Positions 1 through 6,167 of a DNA stretch of 12,875 nt are shown piece after piece. The DNA is from 70-18 sp041691815 (GTDB taxonomy: Bacteria > Pseudomonadota > Alphaproteobacteria > Acetobacterales > Acetobacteraceae). Under the pieces are notes generated by a model. It saw only the letters and a list, made by a program, of their open reading frames with translations, made no database searches and was not told where the DNA came from. The first letter of the stretch is position 1, and the number at the start of each line of letters is the position of its first letter. The stretch lies in contig JBEPTZ010000126.1 in NCBI GenBank assembly GCA_041691815.1, forward strand, positions 1-12,875. The letters run 5' to 3'. The position numbers were made by a program, and so were the translations under genes.

Positions 1-161
1 ATAGAATCACAACCCACTGAAATCACTCAACCCATTCTCAGTCAGACACTCAGAATGAACCATCGACCGCATTCGGCAATCAGTCTACGGACTGGGTCGA
101 GGCCACTCTCATTCAATCAAGTAACCCGCTCACCAAGATCTACGCTATCAGTGGCGACGGC

Positions 162-2972
162 GTGCCCAAGGTTACTGGTTCCCCTTTCTTGGCGAGTGGG
201 ACCGCAGCCCGGATGCGCCTTCCGCTTGCGGATTTCGTTGACGATTTTCCGGAGATCTTGCTGAGCCTCGAATCCCGCCAGTGTATTGTTCTCGGCGCGT
301 TGTCTGAAGAATTGCAGGGCGACGAAGCCGATATCACGACCAAGGATCGCTATCACCCACGCTCCGTTGGTGATGGGAGCCCGCTGATATGGAGGGGCGG
401 AGCATGGCTTGGGTACCGGGCAGGCCAACCCGGTATCCTCGGCCTTGATCATGATGCGAAAGACCTTCCAGAAGAGTTGCGCGAGCGTGTTCGCAAGGGA
501 GGTGGACTGATCGCGGTCTTGATTTCCGTGTGTCCGGCGATGGCCACGGCGTCGCGGGTGCTCCGGCCGAGCGTGTCAACTGGCGTAGTCGCCACTAAAA
601 CCGGGATCGCCTCCTTGGGTGGTGGATACCACGTCTACATCCCCACCGTAGACGGCGGCGACGCGAAGGCGTTTGTTGGCCGACTGCATGACCGGCTTGT
701 GCTTGCCGGCTGGGGCTTTCCGTTTGTCTCGGAGGCCGGCTCGGTGCAGGTCCGGTCGCTCGTAGACACGGCCGCCAGTGGCATGGGTGAACGGCTCTGG
801 TTCGAGGCGTCGGCGGTCCTTGGAGCAGGTCTTGAGCACGTTGGTCAGGCGCGCGCCCCCGAGAGTTTTCGGGGGCGGGTGCTCGATACGAAAGACGCGC
901 TGCCCCCTCTGACAGCCGACGAGCAAAGCAAGCTCCGCGATATCCACATGGCACTCCGTGACAGCGTGGCATCGGTGGCGGCAAGCAAGCGGCAGCAGCA
1001 TGTCGAGCATATCCGTGAGCAGATCACGCAGCGCGGCGAAGATCCGACGTCGGCGACTGCGGTGGTGGCACGCCTTGTGGATGCGGACACACGTGGCGTT
1101 CTCAACGGTCGTCATCCCCTGCACATGGACAATGGGTCCATCGCGACCGTGAACGATGTGTTAACGAACCGTTCAGATTACCATATGATCACCTGCGCCG
1201 ACCCTTTGGAACCGAGTTACGGTGGCGGCACCAACAAGGCAGTCATTTTCACCGACGGGAGGCGGCCCCGGCTTTACAGCCACGCACATGGAGGACGCCT
1301 TTATACGCTGGCCTACGACGAGGCTGATCTCATCACGGCTCTGAATGCAGAGAAGGATAAGGGCGGCAAGCCGGCTAAAGTTCTGCGCAACCTCGCTCCC
1401 GATGTAGTCTTTGCATCGGGTGGTTGGCCGCAGGTCGAGCGTGAGACGGGGGTTCACACTGCCGGGGTACTCGGCTTCGGCGAGGCGGAGTTGGCTCCGA
1501 CGATGTCATCAGCACTGCCGGTTCAGGCATCAGAACTGGTTCCCTTCGTCGCGACTATCGATGCTCAAGATGCCACGTTGATCTACGAATCTCTTGACCC
1601 GGATGCCACTGTTGATGCGCTCATCCGGGATTTCAACAAACGTTTCGCAGTGGTCGGCGAAGGTAGTTCGGCGGGCATCGTTCGGATTGCCTACAACCCC
1701 GAACTCAACCTGCGGTCGCCGGCAACAATGACTCAGGATGCATTTCGGCTCCTCTATGGAAACCGTTTCATTTTAATGCCCCGTAAGTCGCGAAACGGCA
1801 AGGTGGAATCCCAGAAGGTGCCGGCGACAACCGTTTGGCTCAGGCATGAAGCTCGACGCACCTGTCCAGACGGATTCGGCCTCGATCCTACTGGAAATCT
1901 TCCCGACACTTGCTTCAATCTATGGCAGGGATTTGGCGTCGAGGAGAAAGAGGGAGATTGGACAAAGCTCGCGGCTATGATCTTCGATGTGCTCGCCGGT
2001 GGGAATGAAAAGCATTTCACCTATATCATCCATTGGCTGGCGCATCTTGTTCAGAGGCCGCACGAAAATCCCGGTGTCGCTCTTGTTTTTCGAGGTCCAC
2101 AAGGCGTCGGCAAGGGGACCTTGGGGAGGGCCATCATGTGCCTCATGCGTCCACACGCGATGCAAATCACGCACACGAAGCACTTGACCGGCCCGTTCAA
2201 TGCGCACATGCGTTCGGTTCTGTTCCTGTTCGCGGATGAGGCGTTCTTCGCGGGCGACAAAGCAAATGAAGGCGCTTTGAAGGGCCTGATTACCGAAGAA
2301 TTTCGCGTGAATGAAGCCAAAGGGCAGAACGCAACATTTGGACGAAATCGGCTGCACCTGATGATGGCATCTAACAATGATTGGGTCATCCCCGCATCCG
2401 CTGATGCTCGTCGCTATGCTGTGTTCAATGTCTCCGATATCCACAAGCAGGACTTGAACTATTTTGCTCAAATCAATGCCGAAATGGACGTAGATGGGGC
2501 TGCGGCCGGCATCGCAGCTATGGCCTACGATTTGAGGCGGATCGAGATCGACATGGACCTCGTCCGGAAAGCGCCGGAGACAACCGGATTGCAGGCGCAG
2601 CGCATCGAATCCTTGCGCGGCCCAGCACGTTGGTTCTTTGATGTCCTGATGCGTGGCTATGCCGGCGAGTACTCTGACGCCCCATGGCAGGATCACTACC
2701 CGACCGACGTACTATTTGGTTCTTATCAGCAGTGGTCCAAGGAAACCAAAGAACCATATCCGGCTCAACGCCATGCATTCGGAGTGTTTCTGGCCTCCAT
2801 GTTCTCCCGGCATCGCCCTCGGAGCACCCAAGTGCCCGGATTCAAAACCCGCTCGCTTGGCTATCGCCTTGGGACGCTTGAAGAAGCGCGGAAGGTCTTT
2901 GCGGACAAGCAGGGCCTTGGCGATCCATGGCCTATCGATGACGAGGGGGGATCGTCTTCCACGGACGCATGA
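162..2972 (+). CDS. AEP-type primase fused to SF3/AAA+ helicase (DUF5906-like) of a mobile element
   Basis: Probable replication protein that primes and unwinds DNA for an integrative element or phage. Numbering is from the GTG at 162 (936 aa). Residues 92-98 end in LDHD, matching the catalytic hDhD motif of archaeo-eukaryotic primases. GGYHVYI (154-160) supplies the histidine and RSLVD (198-202) the third acidic position. SHAHGG lies at 373-378. The C-terminal half is a helicase: Walker A GPQGVGKGT (645-653), Walker B-like VLFLFADEA (686-694), sensor-like MMASNND (734-740) and a DARRYAVF arginine motif (748-755). The start is uncertain. GTG 162 has only a weak ribosome site, and the frame is open and protein-like back to 21 (it reads NPLTKIYAISGDG just before 162), but contains no ATG, GTG or TTG. 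A rare ATT start at 111 behind CGAGG, or a frameshift linking ATG 55, is possible. G+C content is lower than in the genes after 3866. Family assignment is from motifs; the in vivo role is inferred. Confidence 0.88.
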   Translation: MPKVTGSPFLASGTAARMRLPLADFVDDFPEILLSLESRQCIVLGALSEELQGDEADITTKDRYHPRSVGDGSPLIWRGGAWLGYRAGQPGILGLDHDAKDLPEELRERVRKGGGLIAVLISVCPAMATASRVLRPSVSTGVVATKTGIASLGGGYHVYIPTVDGGDAKAFVGRLHDRLVLAGWGFPFVSEAGSVQVRSLVDTAASGMGERLWFEASAVLGAGLEHVGQARAPESFRGRVLDTKDALPPLTADEQSKLRDIHMALRDSVASVAASKRQQHVEHIREQITQRGEDPTSATAVVARLVDADTRGVLNGRHPLHMDNGSIATVNDVLTNRSDYHMITCADPLEPSYGGGTNKAVIFTDGRRPRLYSHAHGGRLYTLAYDEADLITALNAEKDKGGKPAKVLRNLAPDVVFASGGWPQVERETGVHTAGVLGFGEAELAPTMSSALPVQASELVPFVATIDAQDATLIYESLDPDATVDALIRDFNKRFAVVGEGSSAGIVRIAYNPELNLRSPATMTQDAFRLLYGNRFILMPRKSRNGKVESQKVPATTVWLRHEARRTCPDGFGLDPTGNLPDTCFNLWQGFGVEEKEGDWTKLAAMIFDVLAGGNEKHFTYIIHWLAHLVQRPHENPGVALVFRGPQGVGKGTLGRAIMCLMRPHAMQITHTKHLTGPFNAHMRSVLFLFADEAFFAGDKANEGALKGLITEEFRVNEAKGQNATFGRNRLHLMMASNNDWVIPASADARRYAVFNVSDIHKQDLNYFAQINAEMDVDGAAAGIAAMAYDLRRIEIDMDLVRKAPETTGLQAQRIESLRGPARWFFDVLMRGYAGEYSDAPWQDHYPTDVLFGSYQQWSKETKEPYPAQRHAFGVFLASMFSRHRPRSTQVPGFKTRSLGYRLGTLEEARKVFADKQGLGDPWPIDDEGGSSSTDA

Positions 2973-2981
2973 CTATCTGAC

Positions 2982-3064
2982 CCAGATGACTACCCCGACC
3001 AGCCTGACCACGCCGGCCATATGTTCTGGTCAGGCTGGTCGGGTTGGTCGGGGCGGTCATCTGG
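2982..3064. repeat. Repeat array A: 9-bp units folded as an imperfect long hairpin
   Basis: The left arm (2982-3010) and right arm (3027-3064) are largely complementary. Both begin or end with CCAGATGA/TCATCTGG, and the arms consist of 9-bp units such as TGGTCAGGC, TGGTCGGGT and TGGTCGGGG. The right arm carries one more unit than the left, so pairing is out of register by one repeat. It starts 9 bp after the primase stop codon. No T-tract follows, so an ordinary intrinsic terminator is unlikely, though blocking of transcription cannot be excluded. Confidence 0.8.
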
Positions 3065-3100
3065 CATAGGAGGTAGCCGGCGGTTGGCTCAACGTCCAGC

Positions 3101-3154
3101 GTGGTCAGGGTGGTCATGGTGGTCAGGGTGGTTCGGTTGATCGGGGTGGTCGAA
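3101..3154 (+). repeat. Repeat array B: six tandem 9-bp units
   Basis: Six consecutive 9-bp units read GTGGTCAGG, GTGGTCATG, GTGGTCAGG, GTGGTTCGG, TTGATCGGG and GTGGTCGAA. The first three are nearly identical and the last three are degenerate. The array is the inverted counterpart of the CTGACCACC array at 3231-3263. The 9-bp period is close to one helical turn and also equals three codons, which explains the artificial repetitive open frames. Iteron-like binding sites for the neighbouring replication protein are the favoured reading. Confidence 0.8.
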
Positions 3155-3230
3155 GCGATCCAACGGGATGAGACCCGGAGCGGCCTATCCGGGGGAATGC
3201 GTCCAACACGTCGATCTGGGTCATCGTCGA

Positions 3231-3263
3231 GACCACCCTGACCACCCTGACCACCCTGACCAT
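3231..3263 (-). repeat. Repeat array C: three and two-thirds perfect GACCACCCT units beside an A-rich tract
   Basis: Three perfect 9-bp units GACCACCCT (3231-3239, 3240-3248, 3249-3257) are followed by a partial unit GACCAT, then by ATTTAAAAAAAAT. The units are the reverse complement of those in array B, so B and C together form a large inverted repeat around a 76-bp centre. The A-tract lies on the wrong side for an intrinsic terminator reading from the primase. Its position next to iteron-like repeats fits a duplex-unwinding element. Confidence 0.8.
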
Positions 3264-3310
3264 TTAAAAAAAATACACACACGGCCGCGAGGACGATTCC
3301 GGCGAGGGAC

Positions 3311-3430
3311 CTCTGCGATGATCAATCTATCTTCTCCCCTACGTGATCGGGGAGGATGGGGTCGAACGGTCGCAGGAAGCCGTCGCGCCGCGAACGATCA
3401 TCGGGGCGATGGCGTCGGATCATCGCAGAG
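3311..3430. repeat. 13-bp perfect inverted repeat
   Basis: CTCTGCGATGATC at 3311-3323 and its exact reverse complement GATCATCGCAGAG at 3418-3430 enclose a 94-bp segment. That segment contains a 6-bp stem (3334-3339 with 3349-3354) and the first copy of GGGTCGAACG. It could be a pair of binding sites for a recombinase, directionality factor or replication protein of the element. The function is unknown. Confidence 0.6.
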
Positions 3431-3580
3431 AAAATCGACCCACAGACCCGAGAGAACAGCCGTCTGGAATCCTTGGCGCGACCCACACAAACACGGTCGA
3501 CCGATGATCGGGTCGAACGCTTGCCCAACTGGTGCCCAAACTCTTCTCGCAAAAGCCGTCAGCGGAGGTTTTGGGATGCC

Positions 3581-3589
3581 TGTGGATAA
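3581..3589 (-). promoter_or_regulatory. Consensus DnaA box (TTATCCACA)
   Basis: The minus strand reads TTATCCACA, the strict DnaA consensus, 23 bp from the 3' end of tRNA-Gly. A single copy could be chance, but its place between a primase gene with iteron-like repeats and the element boundary makes a replication role plausible. Confidence 0.4.
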
Positions 3590-3611
3590 CGTGTCTAAGT
3601 CATTGGAAAAT

Positions 3612-3640
3612 TGGAGCGGGCGATGGGATTCGAACCCACG
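3612..3640. other. Candidate attachment site at the tRNA-Gly 3' end
   Basis: The T-arm and acceptor end of tRNA-Gly form the junction between the lower-GC element-like segment and the high-GC chromosome. Tyrosine recombinases commonly use this part of tRNA genes as the att core. No second copy of the sequence is visible in the window, so the partner site would lie left of position 1, and the exact core cannot be defined here. Confidence 0.25.
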
Positions 3641-3686
3641 ACCCCAACCTTGGCAAGGTTGTGCTCTACCCCTGAGCTACGCCCGC
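3612..3686 (-). tRNA. tRNA-Gly (anticodon GCC)
   Basis: Read on the minus strand, the gene starts GCGGGCG and ends CGCCCGC, T (discriminator) and encoded CCA, giving a perfect 7-bp acceptor stem. The D-arm segment is TAGCTCAGGGGTAGAGCA, the anticodon loop carries GCC within CTTGCCAAG, and the T-arm contains the GGTTCGAATCC core. It is 75 nt with CCA. Its 3' end points toward the accessory segment, which is the geometry left by integration of elements at tRNA 3' ends. The complement of this tRNA produces a false SGRWDSNPRP peptide on the plus strand. Confidence 0.97.
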
Positions 3687-3716
3687 GCTCCGTCTCCGCC
3701 AGCAGCGGAGGCCGGC

Positions 3717-3745
3717 CTTCTATGCGGGTTTCCGGCCGAACGCAA
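3717..3745 (-). promoter_or_regulatory. Possible tRNA-Gly promoter
   Basis: On the minus strand TTGCGT and TAGAAG are separated by 17 bp and end about 30 bp before the tRNA. They match the -35 element at 3 of 6 positions and the -10 element at 4 of 6. A short stem (CTCCGC 3694-3699 with GCGGAG 3705-3710) lies in the leader. Weak evidence. Confidence 0.3.
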
Positions 3746-3865
3746 GACCCCATGCCGCCCCGGCGCGCAGCCCAGGCTTGCCCGCCGCCACATTTCATGG
3801 CTTGTGCCGGCGTTGCGCGGCAACATCTACATCTGACGACCAGAACAAGACGAGGGTGCTATTCC

Positions 3866-4798
3866 ATGGAGACCATGATCGGCCAGCAGCCGGGCGCCGT
3901 CGGCGCCGACTCCCTGATCGTCGACGGCGATCAGGCGACCTTCATGCAGGATGTGATCGAGGCATCGCGCACCGTCCCCGTGCTGGTGGATTTCTGGGCC
4001 ACCTGGTGCGGCCCGTGCAAGCAGCTCACCCCGACGCTGGAGAAGGTGGTGCGCGCCGCCGGCGGCCGGGTCAAGCTGGTCAAGATCGATATCGACAAGA
4101 ATCACGGCCTGGTGCAGCAACTGGTCCAGATCGGCCTGCCGCTGCAATCGGTCCCCACCGTCGCCGGCTTCTGGCAGGGCCAGGTCGCCGACATGTTCCA
4201 GGGCGCGCAGCCGGAATCCGAGGTCAAGCGCTTCGTCGAGACGCTGCTGAAGCAGGCCGGCGGCGCCATGCCGGTCACCGAGATGGTCGCCGAGGCCAAG
4301 GCGGCGCTGGACGCTGGCGAGGCGCAGCAGGCCGGCGAGGGCTTCAGCGCGGCGCTGCAGGAAGAGCCGGAAAACCCCGAGGCCTGGGGCGGGTTGATCC
4401 GCTCGCTGCTCGCACTCGGCCAGGACGACCAGGCGCAGCAGGCGCTGGCCGGGGTGCCGGCCAAGATCGCCGATCATGCCGAAATCGCCGGTGCCCGCAG
4501 CGCCCTCACGCTGGCCATCGAGGGCCGCAAGGCGTCGAGCGAACTGGCCAGCTACGAGGCCCGGCTGGCCGCCGACCCGGCCGACCACCAGGCCCGCTAC
4601 GACCTCGCCACCGCGATGAACGCGCTCGACCGGCGCGAGGAAGCCGCCGAGGCGCTGCTGGAGATCATCCGCCGCAACCGCGCCTGGAACGACGACGCCG
4701 CCCGCCTGCAACTGCTGAAATTCTTCGAGGCCTGGGGCTTCGACGACGAGGCCACCATGCTCGCCCGCCGCAAACTCTCGGCGCTGCTGTTCAGGTAA
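3866..4798 (+). CDS. cnoX: CnoX-type chaperedoxin (thioredoxin domain with TPR tail)
   Basis: 310-aa cytoplasmic protein with an N-terminal thioredoxin domain (about 20-120) and an alpha-helical TPR-like C-terminal half ending KLSALLF. The active site is WCGPC with C48 and C51, and the cis-proline is in SVPTV (P97). E. coli CnoX (YbbN) lacks this CxxC, while alphaproteobacterial homologues keep it, so this one is probably redox-active as well as a holdase handing substrates to GroEL/DnaK. ATG 3866 is chosen because it starts just before the domain and follows GAGGG at 3853-3857. The open frame extends upstream only through the tRNA complement. ATG 3875 is an alternative. It is the first gene of a four-gene operon; its stop overlaps the next start (TAATG). 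Confidence 0.9.
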   Translation: METMIGQQPGAVGADSLIVDGDQATFMQDVIEASRTVPVLVDFWATWCGPCKQLTPTLEKVVRAAGGRVKLVKIDIDKNHGLVQQLVQIGLPLQSVPTVAGFWQGQVADMFQGAQPESEVKRFVETLLKQAGGAMPVTEMVAEAKAALDAGEAQQAGEGFSAALQEEPENPEAWGGLIRSLLALGQDDQAQQALAGVPAKIADHAEIAGARSALTLAIEGRKASSELASYEARLAADPADHQARYDLATAMNALDRREEAAEALLEIIRRNRAWNDDAARLQLLKFFEAWGFDDEATMLARRKLSALLFR

Positions 4799-5460
4799 TG
4801 CCCCACCTGCGCCCGCGGTTGGAGGATATGCCGGATGCGTTCCCGGCCTTCCCGCTGGCTGGCGCGCTGCTGCTGCCCGGCGGCCGGCTGCCGCTGAACA
4901 TCTTCGAGCCGCGCTACCTGGCGCTGGTCGAAGACTCGCTGGCCAATGGCCGGCTGTTCGCGATGATCCAGCCCGACGCCAGCCGGGCGGAGGGCGCCAA
5001 CGGCCCGGCGCTGTTCCGCGTCGGCTGCCTCGGCCGACTGACAGCATTCAGCGAAACCGATGACGACCGTTACCTGATCACCCTCTCCGGTCTGATCCGC
5101 TTCACGGTCGCCGAGGAACTGCCGATGCGTCACGGCTACCGGCGGCTGCGCGGCGATTTTTCCCCGTTCGCGACCGATCTGGCGCCGCATCCGCCGCTGA
5201 CGCTGGATCGTGCGGCGCTGACCGAGGCGCTGCGCGGCTACTTCGCCCGGCACCGCATCGATGCCAACTGGGAGGCCATCGCCAAGATGCCCGACCACGA
5301 GGTGCTGATCACCCTGGCGATGGTCTGCCCGTTCGACCCGCTGGAGAAACAGGCGCTGCTGGAGGCGCCCACCCAGGCCGCGCGTGGCGAAACCCTGCTG
5401 ACCCTGCTGCGTATCGACAGCCACGCCGCACCCGCCGATGATGCGCCGCACCCAAGCTGA
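4798..5460 (+). CDS. LON peptidase substrate-binding-domain protein
   Basis: 220-aa protein built from a single N-terminal-Lon domain (PF02190 type): FPLAGALLLPGGRLPLNIFEPRY (in two runs, FPLAGALLLPGG then LPLNIFEPRY) near the start is the family hallmark, followed by LFAMIQ, VGCLGRLT and the helical C-terminal part. There is no AAA+ ATPase or Ser-Lys protease domain, so it is not Lon itself. Its role is unknown; an adaptor or protein-quality function is inferred from the domain and from its neighbour cnoX. The start codon overlaps the cnoX stop by one base, implying translational coupling. The C-terminal tail is Ala/Pro/Asp-rich and probably disordered. Confidence 0.88.
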   Translation: MPHLRPRLEDMPDAFPAFPLAGALLLPGGRLPLNIFEPRYLALVEDSLANGRLFAMIQPDASRAEGANGPALFRVGCLGRLTAFSETDDDRYLITLSGLIRFTVAEELPMRHGYRRLRGDFSPFATDLAPHPPLTLDRAALTEALRGYFARHRIDANWEAIAKMPDHEVLITLAMVCPFDPLEKQALLEAPTQAARGETLLTLLRIDSHAAPADDAPHPS

Positions 5461-5487
5461 CCCCTCCCGCATCTACCGGAGCCTGCC

Positions 5488-5718
5488 ATGTCCGATACCG
5501 ACCCTGCCGCCACCCCGCCCGCCCCGATCCCGCCCGTCTCGTCGCCGGTCGACCCGCGGCTGCTGGAAATCCTGGTCTGCCCGCTGACCAAGCAGCCCTT
5601 GGTGTATGACCGCGCCCGTGGCGAACTGATCAGCAAGGCCGCAGGTCTCGCCTACCCGATTCGCGACGGCATCCCGATCATGCTGCCCGAGGAAGCCCGC
5701 CAGCTGGACGACGCCTGA
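5488..5718 (+). CDS. Trm112/YcaR-like zinc-ribbon family protein
   Basis: 76-aa protein of the Trm112 family (PF03966). LLEILVCPLTKQPL (25-38) is followed by the family ending AYPIRDGIPIMLPEEAR. Only one cysteine (C31) of the zinc-ribbon set is present, as is usual for many bacterial members, so metal binding is doubtful. Eukaryotic Trm112 activates methyltransferases; bacterial roles are poorly defined. About 22 Pro/Ala-rich residues precede the domain. GGAG (5478-5481) is well spaced before ATG 5488. The stop overlaps the next start (TGATG). Confidence 0.9.
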   Translation: MSDTDPAATPPAPIPPVSSPVDPRLLEILVCPLTKQPLVYDRARGELISKAAGLAYPIRDGIPIMLPEEARQLDDA

Positions 5719-6071
5719 TGGCCACGCCGACGGAAATCCGCCTGCGCCGCGCCGAGAAGCGGCTGGAACTGGATTTCGACGATGGTGCCCGGTTCAGCCT
5801 GCCGGCGGAATATCTGCGGGTGGAAAGCCCCAGCGCCGAGGTGCAGGGCCACGACCCGTCGCAGCGCCGCACCGTCGCCGGCCGCCGGCATGTCGGCATC
5901 ACCGCGGTGGAGCCGGTCGGCAACTACGCCATCCGCATCGTGTTCGACGACCGCCACGACACCGGCATCTACTCCTGGGACTATCTGCACGAGCTCGGCC
6001 GCAACCAGGCGCGCAAATGGCAGGACTACCTGGCGGAACTGGCGGGCAAGGGGATGAGCCGCGATCCATGA
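5718..6071 (+). CDS. DUF971 / GBBH-like N-terminal domain protein
   Basis: 117-aa protein with the PF06155 fold seen alone in many proteobacteria and as the N-terminal domain of gamma-butyrobetaine hydroxylases. Visible family features are LELDFDDGARFSLPAEYLRV near the N-terminus (split here as LELDFDDG and FSLPAEYLRV), VGNYAIRIVFDD and HDTGIYSWDYLHEL. No catalytic dioxygenase domain is present. Homologues often accompany Fe-S or quality-control genes, but the biochemical role is not established. It overlaps the Trm112 gene by one base and is the last gene of the cnoX operon; 96 bp separate it from the ACR3 gene. Confidence 0.88.
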   Translation: MATPTEIRLRRAEKRLELDFDDGARFSLPAEYLRVESPSAEVQGHDPSQRRTVAGRRHVGITAVEPVGNYAIRIVFDDRHDTGIYSWDYLHELGRNQARKWQDYLAELAGKGMSRDP

Positions 6072-6080
6072 GTCAGATGC

Positions 6081-6092
6081 TTCGATATCGAA
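6081..6092. promoter_or_regulatory. Perfect 12-bp palindrome TTCGATATCGAA, possible operator
   Basis: The palindrome lies 76 bp before the ACR3 start and just after the DUF971 stop. Its AT-rich core and size suit a dimeric repressor, possibly of the ArsR family, but no arsR gene is in the window and no clear -35/-10 pair was found beside it. Confidence 0.35.
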
Positions 6093-6167
6093 TAGTGATG
6101 ACGCATACCTATCGCCGATTCTGAGCCCCGAATCGCCCTCCTCCAGCCCGGATTTTGCCCCCTCCAG

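Larger units (their letters stand above)
2973..3611. other. Gene-free 639-bp repeat-rich region, candidate replication origin of the element
   Basis: No convincing gene lies between the primase-helicase and tRNA-Gly. The stretch contains three arrays of a 9-bp unit in both orientations (2982-3064, 3101-3154, 3231-3263), an A-rich tract (about 3262-3275), a 13-bp inverted repeat (3311-3323 with 3418-3430) around a small stem (CTCCCC 3334-3339 with GGGGAG 3349-3354), a repeated GGGTCGAACG (3358-3367 and 3510-3519), TGCCCAA twice (3522-3528 and 3533-3539) and a consensus DnaA box (3581-3589). Iterons, an AT-rich segment and DnaA sites next to an initiator gene are the usual parts of a plasmid or phage origin. 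The individual sequences are seen; the origin role is inferred. Open frames here only translate the repeats or the tRNA complement. Confidence 0.45.

Noticed and set aside
3101..3263. CRISPR array
   Set aside because: The units are contiguous 9-bp tandem repeats with no unique spacers and occur in both orientations.
3231..3275. Intrinsic terminator for the primase gene formed by arrays B and C
   Set aside because: The homopolymer after the repeat is A, not T, on the transcribed strand, and the loop would be 76 nt.
2932..3282. Minus-strand open frame of 116 codons across the repeat arrays
   Set aside because: Its translation (QGGQGGQGG, TTLTTMTTLTTL) only reflects the 9-bp repeat, whose period is a multiple of three; no ribosome site or family features.
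3322..3552. Minus-strand 76-codon frame next to the tRNA, considered as an integrase remnant
   Set aside because: TTG start, Arg-rich composition and no tyrosine-recombinase R-H-R-Y residues.
3168..3836. Plus-strand open frame of 222 codons containing SGRWDSNPRP
   Set aside because: The peptide is the complement of tRNA-Gly plus translated repeats, a known false-gene pattern.
3778..4797. Upstream part of the long frame containing the LON-domain gene
   Set aside because: It is an Arg/Gly/Ala-rich shadow of cnoX; the real gene starts at ATG 4798.
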